A stretch of DNA of 64,000 nt from Bacillus carboniphilus (GTDB lineage: Bacteria > Bacillota > Bacilli > Bacillales > JC228): assembly GCF_039522365.1 (NCBI RefSeq), contig NZ_BAAADJ010000014.1, positions 114,010 through 178,009 on the forward strand, read 5' to 3'. A program made the translations under genes and the position numbers. Under the pieces are notes generated by a model, which did not search any database, was not told the DNA's origin, and saw nothing but the letters and a program-made list of their open reading frames with translations. Positions 41,181-50,280 of this stretch are shown here, piece by piece (position 1 is the first letter of the stretch; each line of letters starts with the position of its first letter).

Positions 41181-41891
41181 ATGAAAATGATGGATGCAAA
41201 TGAAATTATTTCATTTATTCAAAATAGCAAAAAATCTACACCTGTAAAGGTATATGTGAAAGGGGACTTGGATGGTATCAACTTTGGTGATGCTTCTAAG
41301 ACCTTTATAAATGGAAATTCTGGCGTTGTATTTGGGGAATGGACTGAAGTTGAAGAAGCATTGAAAGCTAATAGTGATAAAATTGAAGATTACGTGGTAG
41401 AAAATGACCGTCGAAACTCTGCCATTCCATTGCTTGATATGAAGAACATTAAAGCACGTATCGAGCCAGGTGCTATTATCCGCGACCAAGTCGAAATTGG
41501 TGATAATGCGGTTATTATGATGGGGGCAAGTATTAACATCGGTTCAGTTGTTGGCGAAGGAACAATGATTGATATGAACGTAGTCCTAGGTGGAAGAGCA
41601 ACAGTAGGTAAAAACTGTCACATTGGTGCAGGTTCCGTATTAGCGGGTGTCATCGAGCCACCTTCTGCAAAGCCGGTTGTCGTAGAAGATGATGTCGTAA
41701 TCGGTGCGAATGCAGTTATCCTTGAAGGTGTAACAGTCGGTAAGGGTGCAGTCGTTGCTGCAGGTGCCATTGTGATTGAAGATGTACCACCATATACGGT
41801 AGTTGCAGGAACGCCTGCAAGAGTGATCAAGAAGATTGATGAGAAAACAAAATCTAAAACTGAAATCAAACAAGAGTTACGTCAACTCTAA
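41181..41891 (+). CDS. dapH: 2,3,4,5-tetrahydropyridine-2,6-dicarboxylate N-acetyltransferase
   Basis: 236 residues of the acetyl-diaminopimelate route to lysine and cell-wall diaminopimelate. Left-handed beta-helix hexapeptide repeats ([34 protein letters not shown]) and a highly conserved N-terminus [21 protein letters not shown] nine bases before the ATG. Followed by dapL. Confidence 0.96.
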   Translation: MKMMDANEIISFIQNSKKSTPVKVYVKGDLDGINFGDASKTFINGNSGVVFGEWTEVEEALKANSDKIEDYVVENDRRNSAIPLLDMKNIKARIEPGAIIRDQVEIGDNAVIMMGASINIGSVVGEGTMIDMNVVLGGRATVGKNCHIGAGSVLAGVIEPPSAKPVVVEDDVVIGANAVILEGVTVGKGAVVAAGAIVIEDVPPYTVVAGTPARVIKKIDEKTKSKTEIKQELRQL

Positions 41892-41897
41892 GACTTG

Positions 41898-41928
41898 AAA
41901 TGCGTGGAAAAAGTTCCACGCATTTTTC
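41898..41928 (+). terminator. hairpin between dapH and dapL
   Basis: Perfect stem AAATGCGTGGAA (41898-41909), loop AAAG, TTCCACGCATTT (41914-41925), then TTC. A full intrinsic terminator within a two-gene operon, 18 bases before the dapL start. Confidence 0.8.
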
Positions 41929-41945
41929 TGACTGGGGGAATAAAT

Positions 41946-43061
41946 GTGGAACGGTATATAAAAATTAGACGAGACTTACACCAAATACCTGAAATGGGAT
42001 TCCAAGAATTTAAGACACAGCAATACCTATTAGATTATGTTCAAAATCTACCTGTTGATAGGCTTGAATATAAATTATGGAAAACGGGTATTTTTGTAAA
42101 AGTGAAGGGAACCAATCCCCAAAAATCGTTTGGTTACCGTGCTGATATGGATGGTCTTCCAATGCAGGAGCAAACCGGTCTTTCGTTTTCATCTCAACAT
42201 GAAGGAATGATGCATGCATGTGGACATGATTTCCACATGACAATTGCATTAGGGGTGCTTACATTTTTGGTTGAGAATCCAATCCAAGATGACGTGGTCT
42301 TTCTTTTTCAACCTGCAGAAGAGGGACCTGGTGGAGCTGCACCCATGATAGAAAGTCTTCCTTTTCAGGAGTGGAAAATAGATGAGGTTATAGCTCTCCA
42401 TATAGCACCTGAGTATCCTGTTGGGACAATAGCTACCAAACCTGGCCTATTGTTTGCTAATACCTCGGAGCTTTTTATCGACCTGAAAGGAAAAGGGGGA
42501 CATGCTGCATATCCACATTTATCAAACGATATGGTAGTAGCAGCAAGTCAGCTTGTTACACAGTTCCAAACGATTATTTCTCGTAATGTTGATCCTCTTG
42601 ACAGTGCCGTCATTACAATCGGAAAAATTACGGGGGGCTTTGTGCAAAATGTAATTGCAGAGGAAGCTCGTTTAGAAGGGACAATCCGTACATTATCAGC
42701 AGAGTCCATGAAACGTATCAAACAGAGAATTGAATCCGTTGTAAAAGGAATTGAACAAGGATTCGAATGTGAAGCATCCATTGACTATGGAAGCATGTAT
42801 TATCAAGTGGATAATGATGAAACTTTAACAAGAGATTTCATGGATTTTGCAAAAGGTCAGGTACAGGTAGTGGAGTGTAAGGAAGCGATGACTGGGGAAG
42901 ATTTTGGGTATATGTTAAAACAGATACCTGGATTTATGTTCTGGTTAGGCGTCCAATCTCCCTATGGCTTGCATAACCAAAAATTAAACCCAAAAGAAGA
43001 GGCAATTGCAGTTGCGATTCGCTTAATAACCCAATACTTCTCTCATCGAAGTTCTAAATAA
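41946..43061 (+). CDS. dapL: N-acetyldiaminopimelate deacetylase
   Basis: 371 residues, M20 metallopeptidase family. [21 protein letters not shown] and QPAEEGPGG carry the two-metal site. GTG 41946 with GGGGGA upstream and homology of [21 protein letters not shown] to the B. subtilis start. Third enzyme of the acetylase branch; removes acetate from N-acetyl-LL-diaminopimelate. Confidence 0.94.
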   Translation: MERYIKIRRDLHQIPEMGFQEFKTQQYLLDYVQNLPVDRLEYKLWKTGIFVKVKGTNPQKSFGYRADMDGLPMQEQTGLSFSSQHEGMMHACGHDFHMTIALGVLTFLVENPIQDDVVFLFQPAEEGPGGAAPMIESLPFQEWKIDEVIALHIAPEYPVGTIATKPGLLFANTSELFIDLKGKGGHAAYPHLSNDMVVAASQLVTQFQTIISRNVDPLDSAVITIGKITGGFVQNVIAEEARLEGTIRTLSAESMKRIKQRIESVVKGIEQGFECEASIDYGSMYYQVDNDETLTRDFMDFAKGQVQVVECKEAMTGEDFGYMLKQIPGFMFWLGVQSPYGLHNQKLNPKEEAIAVAIRLITQYFSHRSSK

Positions 43062-43063
43062 GA

Positions 43064-43104
43064 AAAGGCCACCGAACCGTTTTAATGAGCGGTAGGTGGC
43101 CTTT
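43064..43104. terminator. bidirectional terminator, dapL and ykuT
   Basis: AAAGGCCACC / GGTGGCCTTT (43064-43073, 43095-43104) with inner ACCG/CGGT. Confidence 0.85.
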
Positions 43105-43107
43105 AGA

Positions 43108-43965
43108 TTACCCTCTTTCAACTCCAGATTGTCCTTCATTTCTTTGAATTAAAACTTGATGTGGGAATGGGATTTCAATACCATTTGCGTCAAGAGCTTC
43201 TTTAAGAGCTTTCTTAATATTTCGTTCTACTGCAAATTGCTCTCCATTTTTGCACTTACCTATAATTCGAATGACGACTTCTGATGCTCCTAATGTTTGT
43301 ACTCCTAAAACATTAGGGCCTTCCACGATATTTTCATTTTCTCTTGCAATTCGGTCGCAAGTCTCCTGTAAAACTTGAATGGCGCGATCAATATCATCAT
43401 TATATGAGATACTAATGTCCACTAGAGCTCTCATATTACCTCTGCTATGATTACTTAAGCTTGTAATGTCTCGATTTGGAACATAATGAAGAGTACCGTC
43501 AAAGCCGCGGATTTGAGTGGTTCTTAGGCCAACTTCTTCAACAATACCCGAAAAAGCCCCAACTGTAATATAGTCACCAACGTCCACTTGTTTTTCCAAC
43601 AGCATAAAAAACCCTGTAACTACATCACTAACCAATCCTTGAGCTCCAAATCCAACAGCTAAACCGACAACACCTGCACCTGCCAAAATCGGTGTAGCTT
43701 GAATATTAAAGACAGTTTGAAGAACAGTCACAATAAAGATGAAGAAAAGAACATATGTAAAAACATTTTGGGTTAATCCTTTTAAGGTCTTTCCTCGTCC
43801 TGCAGACATACTGTTTTTCTGGATATAACGGTCAAAGGTGCTCTCAATGATTCTATTTCCAAACTTTTTCACAAGTATAAAAGCAATATAAACAACTAAA
43901 AATTTTAAAGCCATTATACCAATGCTTTCTAAAAGCTCTCCCCAATCAATTTGAATATCTGGCAT
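43108..43965 (-). CDS. ykuT: MscS-family mechanosensitive channel YkuT
   Basis: 285 residues: three membrane helices with the pore-lining GAGVVGLAVGFGAQGLVSDVV, then the beta domain VDVGDYITVG and alpha/beta vestibule. Releases solutes on hypo-osmotic shock. GGAGGAG before the ATG. Conserved position next to dapL. Confidence 0.93.
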   Translation of the reverse strand: MPDIQIDWGELLESIGIMALKFLVVYIAFILVKKFGNRIIESTFDRYIQKNSMSAGRGKTLKGLTQNVFTYVLFFIFIVTVLQTVFNIQATPILAGAGVVGLAVGFGAQGLVSDVVTGFFMLLEKQVDVGDYITVGAFSGIVEEVGLRTTQIRGFDGTLHYVPNRDITSLSNHSRGNMRALVDISISYNDDIDRAIQVLQETCDRIARENENIVEGPNVLGVQTLGASEVVIRIIGKCKNGEQFAVERNIKKALKEALDANGIEIPFPHQVLIQRNEGQSGVERG

Positions 43966-44174
43966 ACATACTCCTCCTACTTCTTAGCTAGTCCATCATT
44001 TCATAATTCCCTAAAAAGTATACCGTAAAACCTGTAGGGATAGATAATAATAGTACATAAAACGCTTTGTTGAAATCATCGTTTAAAAATGATTTAGGCA
44101 GGGCATGATGAAAGAGGATAGTTTTGCCCAAAACAATAATTCCTACTTAATAGTATTTACAAGATAGTATTTAC

Positions 44175-44210
44175 TTGAGTTAAGCAAAAGCATCCATTAT
44201 AATGAATGTC
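44175..44210 (+). promoter_or_regulatory. sigma-A promoter of ykuU
   Basis: TTGAGT (44175-44180), 17-bp spacer, TATAAT (44198-44203). Upstream, a 10-base direct repeat TAGTATTTAC occurs at 44151 and 44165; possible operator. Confidence 0.8.
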
Positions 44211-44244
44211 GACATAAATTTAAGACAAGTTGGAGGGATTTTTA

Positions 44245-44787
44245 ATGCCAGAACGTATGGTAGGTAAACAAGCGCCAAGATTTGAAATGGACGCTGTACT
44301 TTCAAACAAAGAATTTGGAAAAGTTAGCTTAGAAGAAAACATGAAAAACGATAAGTGGACAGTATTATTCTTCTACCCAATGGACTTCACTTTTGTTTGT
44401 CCAACTGAAATTACGGCTTTATCTGACCGTTATGATGAGTTCGAAGATTTAGATGCTGAAGTTATTGGAGTATCAACTGATACTATTCATACACACTTAG
44501 CTTGGATCAAAACAGATCGTAGTGAAAATGGATTAGGTGATTTAAAATATCCACTTGCTGCTGATACAAACCATGTTGTATCTCGTGAATATGGCGTACT
44601 TATTGAAGAGGAAGGAATTGCACTTCGCGGATTATTCATTATTAGTCCTGAAGGTGAGCTAATGTACTCTGTTGTAAACCACAACAACATTGGTCGTGAT
44701 GTAGATGAAACATTACGTGTACTTCAAGCTCTTCAAACTGGTGGACTTTGCCCAGCTAACTGGAAGCCTGGACAAGCTACTCTTTAA
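44245..44787 (+). CDS. ykuU: 2-Cys peroxiredoxin YkuU
   Basis: 180 residues, AhpC-type peroxiredoxin. Peroxidatic C52 in DFTFVCPTE and resolving C169 in GGLCPANW. Reduces hydroperoxides with electrons probably from the thioredoxin-like YkuV encoded next. TTGGAGGG before the ATG. Confidence 0.93.
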   Translation: MPERMVGKQAPRFEMDAVLSNKEFGKVSLEENMKNDKWTVLFFYPMDFTFVCPTEITALSDRYDEFEDLDAEVIGVSTDTIHTHLAWIKTDRSENGLGDLKYPLAADTNHVVSREYGVLIEEEGIALRGLFIISPEGELMYSVVNHNNIGRDVDETLRVLQALQTGGLCPANWKPGQATL

Positions 44788-44803
44788 TACTTAACTAAGA
44801 AAT

Positions 44804-44833
44804 GGCCTAACATTTAGATGTTGGGCCTTTTTA
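44804..44833 (+). terminator. hairpin between ykuU and ykuV
   Basis: GGCCTAACAT TTAG ATGTTGGGCC then T5; probably partial termination so that ykuV is made in lower amount. Confidence 0.8.
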
Positions 44834-44859
44834 AAAGATTAGCTAGGAGGAAACAACTC

Positions 44860-45312
44860 ATGAAATTACGTGAAGAAATGCCCGAATTAGAAGGCGCAAC
44901 GGAATGGCTAAACGGCCAGCTAAACAAAAGTGAGCTAGTTGGTGAAAAACCAACACTTATTCATTTTTGGTCCATTAGCTGCCACCTATGTAAAGAGGCT
45001 ATGCCTCAAATTAACGAATTCCGTGATGAATATAAAGATAAGCTAAATGTAGTGGCAGTTCACATGCCGCGTTCTGAAAATGACTTAAACCTGGAAGAAA
45101 TCAAACAAGTTGCTGCAGAACATGACATTACTCAACCTATTTTTGTTGACAGTGAACATAAACTTACCGATAAATTCGAAAACCAATATGTTCCGGCATA
45201 CTACGTATTTGATAAAGAAGGTAAACTTCGTCACTTCCAAGCAGGTGGAAGTGGAATGAAGATGCTAACGAAACGTGTGAACCGCGTTTTAGATGAGTCT
45301 GAAAAAGAATAG
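44860..45312 (+). CDS. ykuV: thioredoxin-like thiol-disulfide protein YkuV
   Basis: 150 residues, thioredoxin fold with redox pair C41-C44 (CHLC) and the cis-proline segment YVPAYYVFD. No signal peptide. AGGAGG upstream of ATG 44860; the longer frame would start in the terminator hairpin. Likely reductant of YkuU. Confidence 0.92.
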   Translation: MKLREEMPELEGATEWLNGQLNKSELVGEKPTLIHFWSISCHLCKEAMPQINEFRDEYKDKLNVVAVHMPRSENDLNLEEIKQVAAEHDITQPIFVDSEHKLTDKFENQYVPAYYVFDKEGKLRHFQAGGSGMKMLTKRVNRVLDESEKE

Positions 45313-45321
45313 ATACTGTGA

Positions 45322-45356
45322 AACGATTAGTCTCAAGTAGGGCTAGTCGTTTTTTG
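45322..45356 (+). terminator. terminator of ykuV
   Basis: AACGATTAG / CTAGTCGTT (45322-45330, 45343-45351), T5. Confidence 0.75.
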
Positions 45357-45561
45357 TTTAATAAACTCAGTCTAAAGTTGTAATAAACACATGGTTTAAG
45401 TCTGATGAAAACTAAATTCAATATGTCAAAATTGAGTAAGGATGAGAAATAATCAAAATTTGAAAAAAATTCTAGTAAAAGGGTAGAAAAATATTTCGAA
45501 ACCCGATATATTAATACTTACGTGCAAAAACGTATGCTTACATCTTGAGAGGGGGATTACT

Positions 45562-47316
45562 TTGGATATCTTTAAAAAGCTAAAGAATTTTTATTGGCCA
45601 TATAAGCGTCATTTTATAACGTCCATTATATTCTTGTTTCTTGTAACAGGAATAACGGTCGTATATCCGGTTATTCTTCAATTAACCATTGATGAAGTTG
45701 TTCTAAAAGGACAATATAATTGGATACCTTATTTGGCAATAGGTTTTGTATTGATCATGATTATAAAGGGGATTGCAACTTATCTCCATCAATATAATGG
45801 AGATCTATTTGGGATTAAATCCGTATTTTCATTAAGAAATGAATTGTACGAGAAGCTTCAGTTCTTATCCTTTAAATACTATGATAACGCTAAAACTGGG
45901 GATTTAATGTCAAGATTAACAGCAGATGTGGAAGGGTTTCGATTTTTCCTTTCCTTTGGTTTTGCCGAATTATTGAGATTTATTTTATTAGTTTCTGTAA
46001 GTTTTGGGGTTATGTTTTATTATTCACCATCTCTAACACTGGTGACACTAGCAACGATTCCATTCCTAGCTGTTGCAGTATACCGCTTTGATAAAAACGT
46101 TCACCCGGCATTCCGAGGGGTTCGTAAATCATTTGGTCGTCTAAACACACGGGTGCAAGAAAATATTAGTGGTATTAACACAGTAAAATCATTATCTAGA
46201 GAAGATTTTGAGATTGGAAGATTTAATAATTCAAATGCTGACTATAAAGATAACTATTTACACACAGCAAGCATTTGGGCTAAATTTTTCCCGTTAATGG
46301 AATTTCTAGGGAATGCAAGTATTGTTTTACTTTTTGCATACGGAGGTTACCTAGTAGTTGGTGGACAAATGCAGCTAGGAGAGCTTGTTGCTTTCTATAG
46401 TTTACTAGGCTATATTATGTGGCCAATTATGAACCTCGGTTTTACTGTAAATATGTTTTCTCAAGCAAAAGCATCAGGAGAACGTTTACTAGAAATCCTC
46501 GAGGCTCCTAACGATATTCAAGAAGTAGATCATCCGATCCATGTGGAACGAATCGATGGGGAAGTTGAGTTTCGTAATGTAACATTGAAATACACAGTGG
46601 ATGATCAAGCTGCATTAAAAGATATTAACTTCCATGCACACCCAGGCAAGACGATTGGGTTAATTGGCTCTACAGGTTCGGGTAAAACGAGTATTACTCA
46701 ATTGATTACTAGATTCTACGAACCAGTTAAAGGTCAAGTCCTCGTAGATGGGCGTGAGGTCAATCAATATACGCTCAAGTCTTTACGACATAACATTGGA
46801 TTTGTCCTTCAAGAACCTTTCTTATTCTCGTCTTCCATTAAAGCGAACATTTCCTATGGACGTCCGGAAGCAACGATGGAAGAGATTATTGAAGCGGCTA
46901 AAAGAGCTCAAGCTCACGAGTTTATTTCAGAACTCCCAGATGGTTATGACACCATTTTAGGTGAAAGAGGACTTGGACTTTCTGGTGGTCAGAAACAGAG
47001 GATTTCCATTGCTCGTGCCATCTGTCTAAACCCAAGTATCTTGATTTTGGATGATGCAACGAGTGCAGTTGATATGGAAACGGAATTTGAAATACAAAAA
47101 GCACTGAAAGAAGTAATGGAAGGAAGAACAACTTTCATTATTGCTCATCGTATTTCTTCTTTAAAACATGCTGACGAAATTATAGTTTTAGATGATGGGG
47201 AAATCGTTGAAAGAGGCGTTCATGAAGACCTTGTGAAAAACAACGGACTATATCAACGTATTTATGATATTCAATACAAAGACCAAGAAGCGGTTCTTCA
47301 ATCGCAAACAGGGTGA
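45562..47316 (+). CDS. yknU: ABC exporter subunit YknU
   Basis: 584 residues: six membrane helices and an ABC domain. Walker A GSTGSGKTS, full signature LSGGQKQR, but the catalytic glutamate after Walker B is aspartate (ILILDDATSA). Together with YknV it forms a heterodimeric exporter with one degenerate site. TTG start with GAGAGGGGGA upstream. Substrate unknown; drug export is typical of the family. Confidence 0.9.
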   Translation: MDIFKKLKNFYWPYKRHFITSIIFLFLVTGITVVYPVILQLTIDEVVLKGQYNWIPYLAIGFVLIMIIKGIATYLHQYNGDLFGIKSVFSLRNELYEKLQFLSFKYYDNAKTGDLMSRLTADVEGFRFFLSFGFAELLRFILLVSVSFGVMFYYSPSLTLVTLATIPFLAVAVYRFDKNVHPAFRGVRKSFGRLNTRVQENISGINTVKSLSREDFEIGRFNNSNADYKDNYLHTASIWAKFFPLMEFLGNASIVLLFAYGGYLVVGGQMQLGELVAFYSLLGYIMWPIMNLGFTVNMFSQAKASGERLLEILEAPNDIQEVDHPIHVERIDGEVEFRNVTLKYTVDDQAALKDINFHAHPGKTIGLIGSTGSGKTSITQLITRFYEPVKGQVLVDGREVNQYTLKSLRHNIGFVLQEPFLFSSSIKANISYGRPEATMEEIIEAAKRAQAHEFISELPDGYDTILGERGLGLSGGQKQRISIARAICLNPSILILDDATSAVDMETEFEIQKALKEVMEGRTTFIIAHRISSLKHADEIIVLDDGEIVERGVHEDLVKNNGLYQRIYDIQYKDQEAVLQSQTG

Positions 47317-47327
47317 GGTGACAACAA

Positions 47328-49193
47328 GTGAAGAAGGAACCAAAACAGTATCAGGACCGATTAAATCGGAAAGAAAACAATGTTCACCCCAATGCTTTAA
47401 AACGATTTCGATATTCAAACGACTTAGTCATTGATAAACCGTTTAACTGGCAGCAAATGTGGAGACTAATGGGATATTTAAAACCGTATTCTAAGTCTCT
47501 GCTGCCACTTTCCATTTTGGTTGTATTAATTACAACAGCAGTTCGATTATTTGTGCCTGTCATTATCGGGGTCTATATTCTTGAAGAAGCAATTATTAAA
47601 CAAGATGGAGATTTGTTAACGAAGCTCGTCATTGCAATTGGGGCCATGTATTTAATTTCTTATATCGCTAATGTTTTAAGAATTAGATGGCTTAATAAGC
47701 TTGGACAAAATGTTATTTATGATCTAAGAAAGCACTTGTTTACACATGTACAAAGTCTTTCGCATAGATTTTTTGACCAGCGCTCAGCTGGGTCCATTCT
47801 AGTTCGTATTTTGAATGATATTAACTCCCTGCAAGACCTATTTACAAATGGAATCATTAACCTAATGATGGACTGTATCATGCTAATCGGGATTGTCATT
47901 ATTCTCTTTACATTAAGCCCACCATTAGCATTAGCAATCATGATAACCGTACCACTTATGTTTCTTATCTCAACAAAGCTTAGAAAAAACATCCGCCGCT
48001 CATGGCAAACCGTTCGTCTACGTCAATCAAGCTTGAATTCCCACCTGAATGAAAGTATTCAGGGAATAAGAGTAACCAAGTCATTTACTCAAGAGAAAGA
48101 AAACATGGCATTCTTTGATGGCGTTAACACTGGTGTTTACGAATCTTGGAGAAATGCTACTCAGAAAAGTGCGACATTCAGACCATTAGTCGAAATGACA
48201 AATGCAATCGGTACCGCTGTATTGATTTGGTACGGAGCTACTCTAATCGGTAATGGAACCATCAGCATCGGTGAATTTGTATCCTTTGCATTCTACTTAG
48301 GGATGTTCTGGGAACCAATTTCTAGACTTGGCCAAGTATATAACCAATTACTCATGGGGATGGCTTCATCTGAAAGAATCTTTGAATTCCTTGATGAGAA
48401 ACCATTAATTGATGAAAAAACAAATGCGATTCACCTTGATGATATGAAAGGTCGAATTGAGTTTGATCAAGTGGAGTTCTCTTATGATGATAAGAGAAAA
48501 GCGCTTAAAGGAATTAGCCTCGAGATGAAGGCTGGGCAAACTGTGGCTCTTGTCGGACATACAGGCTCTGGTAAGACGACGATTGCAAACTTAATCAGTC
48601 GCTTCTATGATGCTACAGGTGGTCAAGTTAAAATCGATGGTCACGATATTCGAGATATCTCTGTTAAGAGTCTCAGAAGCCAAATTAGTATCGTATTGCA
48701 AGACACTTTCATTTTCTCAGGAACAATTATGGAGAACATTCGATTTGGTCGTCCAGATGCCACTGATGAAGAGGTTATAGAGGCAGCAAAGGCTATTGGA
48801 GCAGATGATTTTATTCAGAATCTTCCTAAAGGGTATTTGACAGAGGTCGAAGAAAGAGGAAATATCCTTTCTGTTGGGGAAAGACAACTTCTATCCTTTG
48901 CCAGAGCATTACTGGCTGATCCAAAAATCTTAATATTAGATGAGGCAACAGCAAGTATTGATACTGAAACAGAAGTCAAAATTCAAACAGCCCTAAAAAC
49001 CCTGTTAGAAGGCCGAACTTCTATTATCATCGCTCACAGATTATCTACGATTCGTGAAGCTGACCATATATTTGTACTGGAGCATGGAAATATCCTTGAA
49101 TCCGGAAACCACAATCAGCTCATGATGAAGAAGGGTGAGTACTACAAATTAGTAAGTGCTCAGTTTAAAATGTTAAATGCTTTGAGTTCTTAA
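47328..49193 (+). CDS. yknV: ABC exporter subunit YknV
   Basis: 621 residues, same design as YknU. Walker A GHTGSGKTT and Walker B with glutamate ILILDEATAS are intact, while the signature is changed to LSVGERQ. Thus the active ATP site is Walker of YknV plus signature of YknU, the other is degenerate. GTG start with GAGGTGA; 11 bases after yknU. Confidence 0.9.
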   Translation: MKKEPKQYQDRLNRKENNVHPNALKRFRYSNDLVIDKPFNWQQMWRLMGYLKPYSKSLLPLSILVVLITTAVRLFVPVIIGVYILEEAIIKQDGDLLTKLVIAIGAMYLISYIANVLRIRWLNKLGQNVIYDLRKHLFTHVQSLSHRFFDQRSAGSILVRILNDINSLQDLFTNGIINLMMDCIMLIGIVIILFTLSPPLALAIMITVPLMFLISTKLRKNIRRSWQTVRLRQSSLNSHLNESIQGIRVTKSFTQEKENMAFFDGVNTGVYESWRNATQKSATFRPLVEMTNAIGTAVLIWYGATLIGNGTISIGEFVSFAFYLGMFWEPISRLGQVYNQLLMGMASSERIFEFLDEKPLIDEKTNAIHLDDMKGRIEFDQVEFSYDDKRKALKGISLEMKAGQTVALVGHTGSGKTTIANLISRFYDATGGQVKIDGHDIRDISVKSLRSQISIVLQDTFIFSGTIMENIRFGRPDATDEEVIEAAKAIGADDFIQNLPKGYLTEVEERGNILSVGERQLLSFARALLADPKILILDEATASIDTETEVKIQTALKTLLEGRTSIIIAHRLSTIREADHIFVLEHGNILESGNHNQLMMKKGEYYKLVSAQFKMLNALSS

Positions 49194-49203
49194 CTTGATC
49201 AAT

Positions 49204-49240
49204 AAGACCTCTCTGAAAAAATCAGAGGGGTCTTTTATTA
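49204..49240 (+). terminator. terminator of yknUV
   Basis: AAGACCTCTCTGA / TCAGAGGGGTCTT, loop AAAAA, TTTTATT. Confidence 0.85.
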
Positions 49241-49338
49241 TCGAATAAAAAACAAAACAAAGAAACTCTATATTTTCTTCTAAAACATATGCTAAAATGA
49301 CATGGAACAGTCGAATGATTGACTTGGAGGCGTTTCAG

Positions 49339-50001
49339 TTGAAAAAGGAATTTGTAGTAATTGGTCTTGGGCGTTTTGGTGGTAGCATTTGTCGTGCTCT
49401 CACTGAGCTTGGTATGGAAGTTATGGCGATAGACCGTGAAGAAGATAAAGTAAATGAATTTTCATCTGTAGCTGCGCATGCTGTAGTGGCTGATAGTACG
49501 GATGAATCTGTTTTAAAAAGCTTAGGAATTCGAAACTTCGATCATGTTATTGTTGCGATTGGAGATGACATTCAATCCAGTATATTAACGACACTGATGC
49601 TAAAAGAACTCGGTGTAAATAAAATAACCGTAAAAGCTCAAAACGACTATCATGAGAAGATTGTAAGACGTATAGGTGCAGACCATGTTGTTCACCCTGA
49701 ACGTGATATGGGTAGAAGGATTGCTCATAATATTGCCTCCAGTAGCGTACTCGATTACTTAGAACTATCAGACGAGCACAGTATCGTGGAGATTGTTGCA
49801 AATGAGAGGTTGGCAGGTAATTCAATTATTGATTTAGATATCCGTGCAAAATACGGAATCAATATTGTAGCGATAAAGAGAAAGAATGAAATTATCGTAT
49901 CTCCTCAAGCAAATGAAAGTATTCACCGTGGAGATATTTTAATTGTAATAGGAGCAGATAACGACATTAACAGGTTTGAAAAAAGAATGTTGGATGATTA
50001 G
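49339..50001 (+). CDS. ktrC: Ktr potassium uptake gating protein KtrC
   Basis: 220 residues: RCK_N domain (VIGLGRFGGSICRAL binds nucleotide) and RCK_C. Very close to B. subtilis KtrC, e.g. ILTTLMLKELGVNKITVKAQ and HPERDMGRRIAHNI. Gates the KtrD channel; binds ATP/ADP and c-di-AMP. TTG 49339 with TTGGAGG upstream. Confidence 0.95.
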   Translation: MKKEFVVIGLGRFGGSICRALTELGMEVMAIDREEDKVNEFSSVAAHAVVADSTDESVLKSLGIRNFDHVIVAIGDDIQSSILTTLMLKELGVNKITVKAQNDYHEKIVRRIGADHVVHPERDMGRRIAHNIASSSVLDYLELSDEHSIVEIVANERLAGNSIIDLDIRAKYGINIVAIKRKNEIIVSPQANESIHRGDILIVIGADNDINRFEKRMLDD

Positions 50002-50006
50002 AGAGG

Positions 50007-50052
50007 CAAGCGTGCTTGGAACAAATTTTGGTTCCGGGTACTGCTTGTTTTT
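50007..50052 (+). terminator. terminator of ktrC
   Basis: CAAGC...GGAAC / GTTCC...GCTTG composite stem (50007-50022, 50031-50047) with wobble pairs, then T-rich. Confidence 0.7.
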
Positions 50053-50060
50053 TTGTTTGT

Positions 50061-50166
50061 ATCGTGCTCGGAAATTAGGAAAGGCAGCGAATTGGGTAAC
50101 GGATAGTCCGGGAATCGTGCTCGGAGACTGGCATTTCATCCTAAAAGGGTAACAATAAATCAGTTT
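50061..50166. repeat. two degenerate 53-bp tandem repeats
   Basis: Copies begin ATCGTGCTCGGA at 50061 and 50114 and each has GGGTAAC 33 bases later (50094, 50147). CGTGCTCGG also marks the boundary of the nine-unit element at 54180. They lie between ktrC and rnjA, convergent genes. Confidence 0.65.
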
Positions 50167-50240
50167 AATTCTCTGTTTTCATTTACAATTCACAGCCAGG
50201 TCATTGGGCTAGCACTCATAAATCAACTCATAACCAATAG

Positions 50241-50272
50241 AAAAGGCAGTGCCATCTTTGATGGCACTGCCT
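50241..50272 (-). terminator. terminator of rnjA
   Basis: Twelve-base stem GGCAGTGCCATC TTT GATGGCACTGCC (50245-50271), followed on the minus strand by TTTTC. Confidence 0.85.
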
Positions 50273-50280
50273 TCACGTCA

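Noticed and set aside
45480..45562. ECF-sigma type promoter (GAAACC ... CGTG) before yknU
   Set aside because: The spacer is about 18 bp instead of the usual 16, so the match is too weak to claim.
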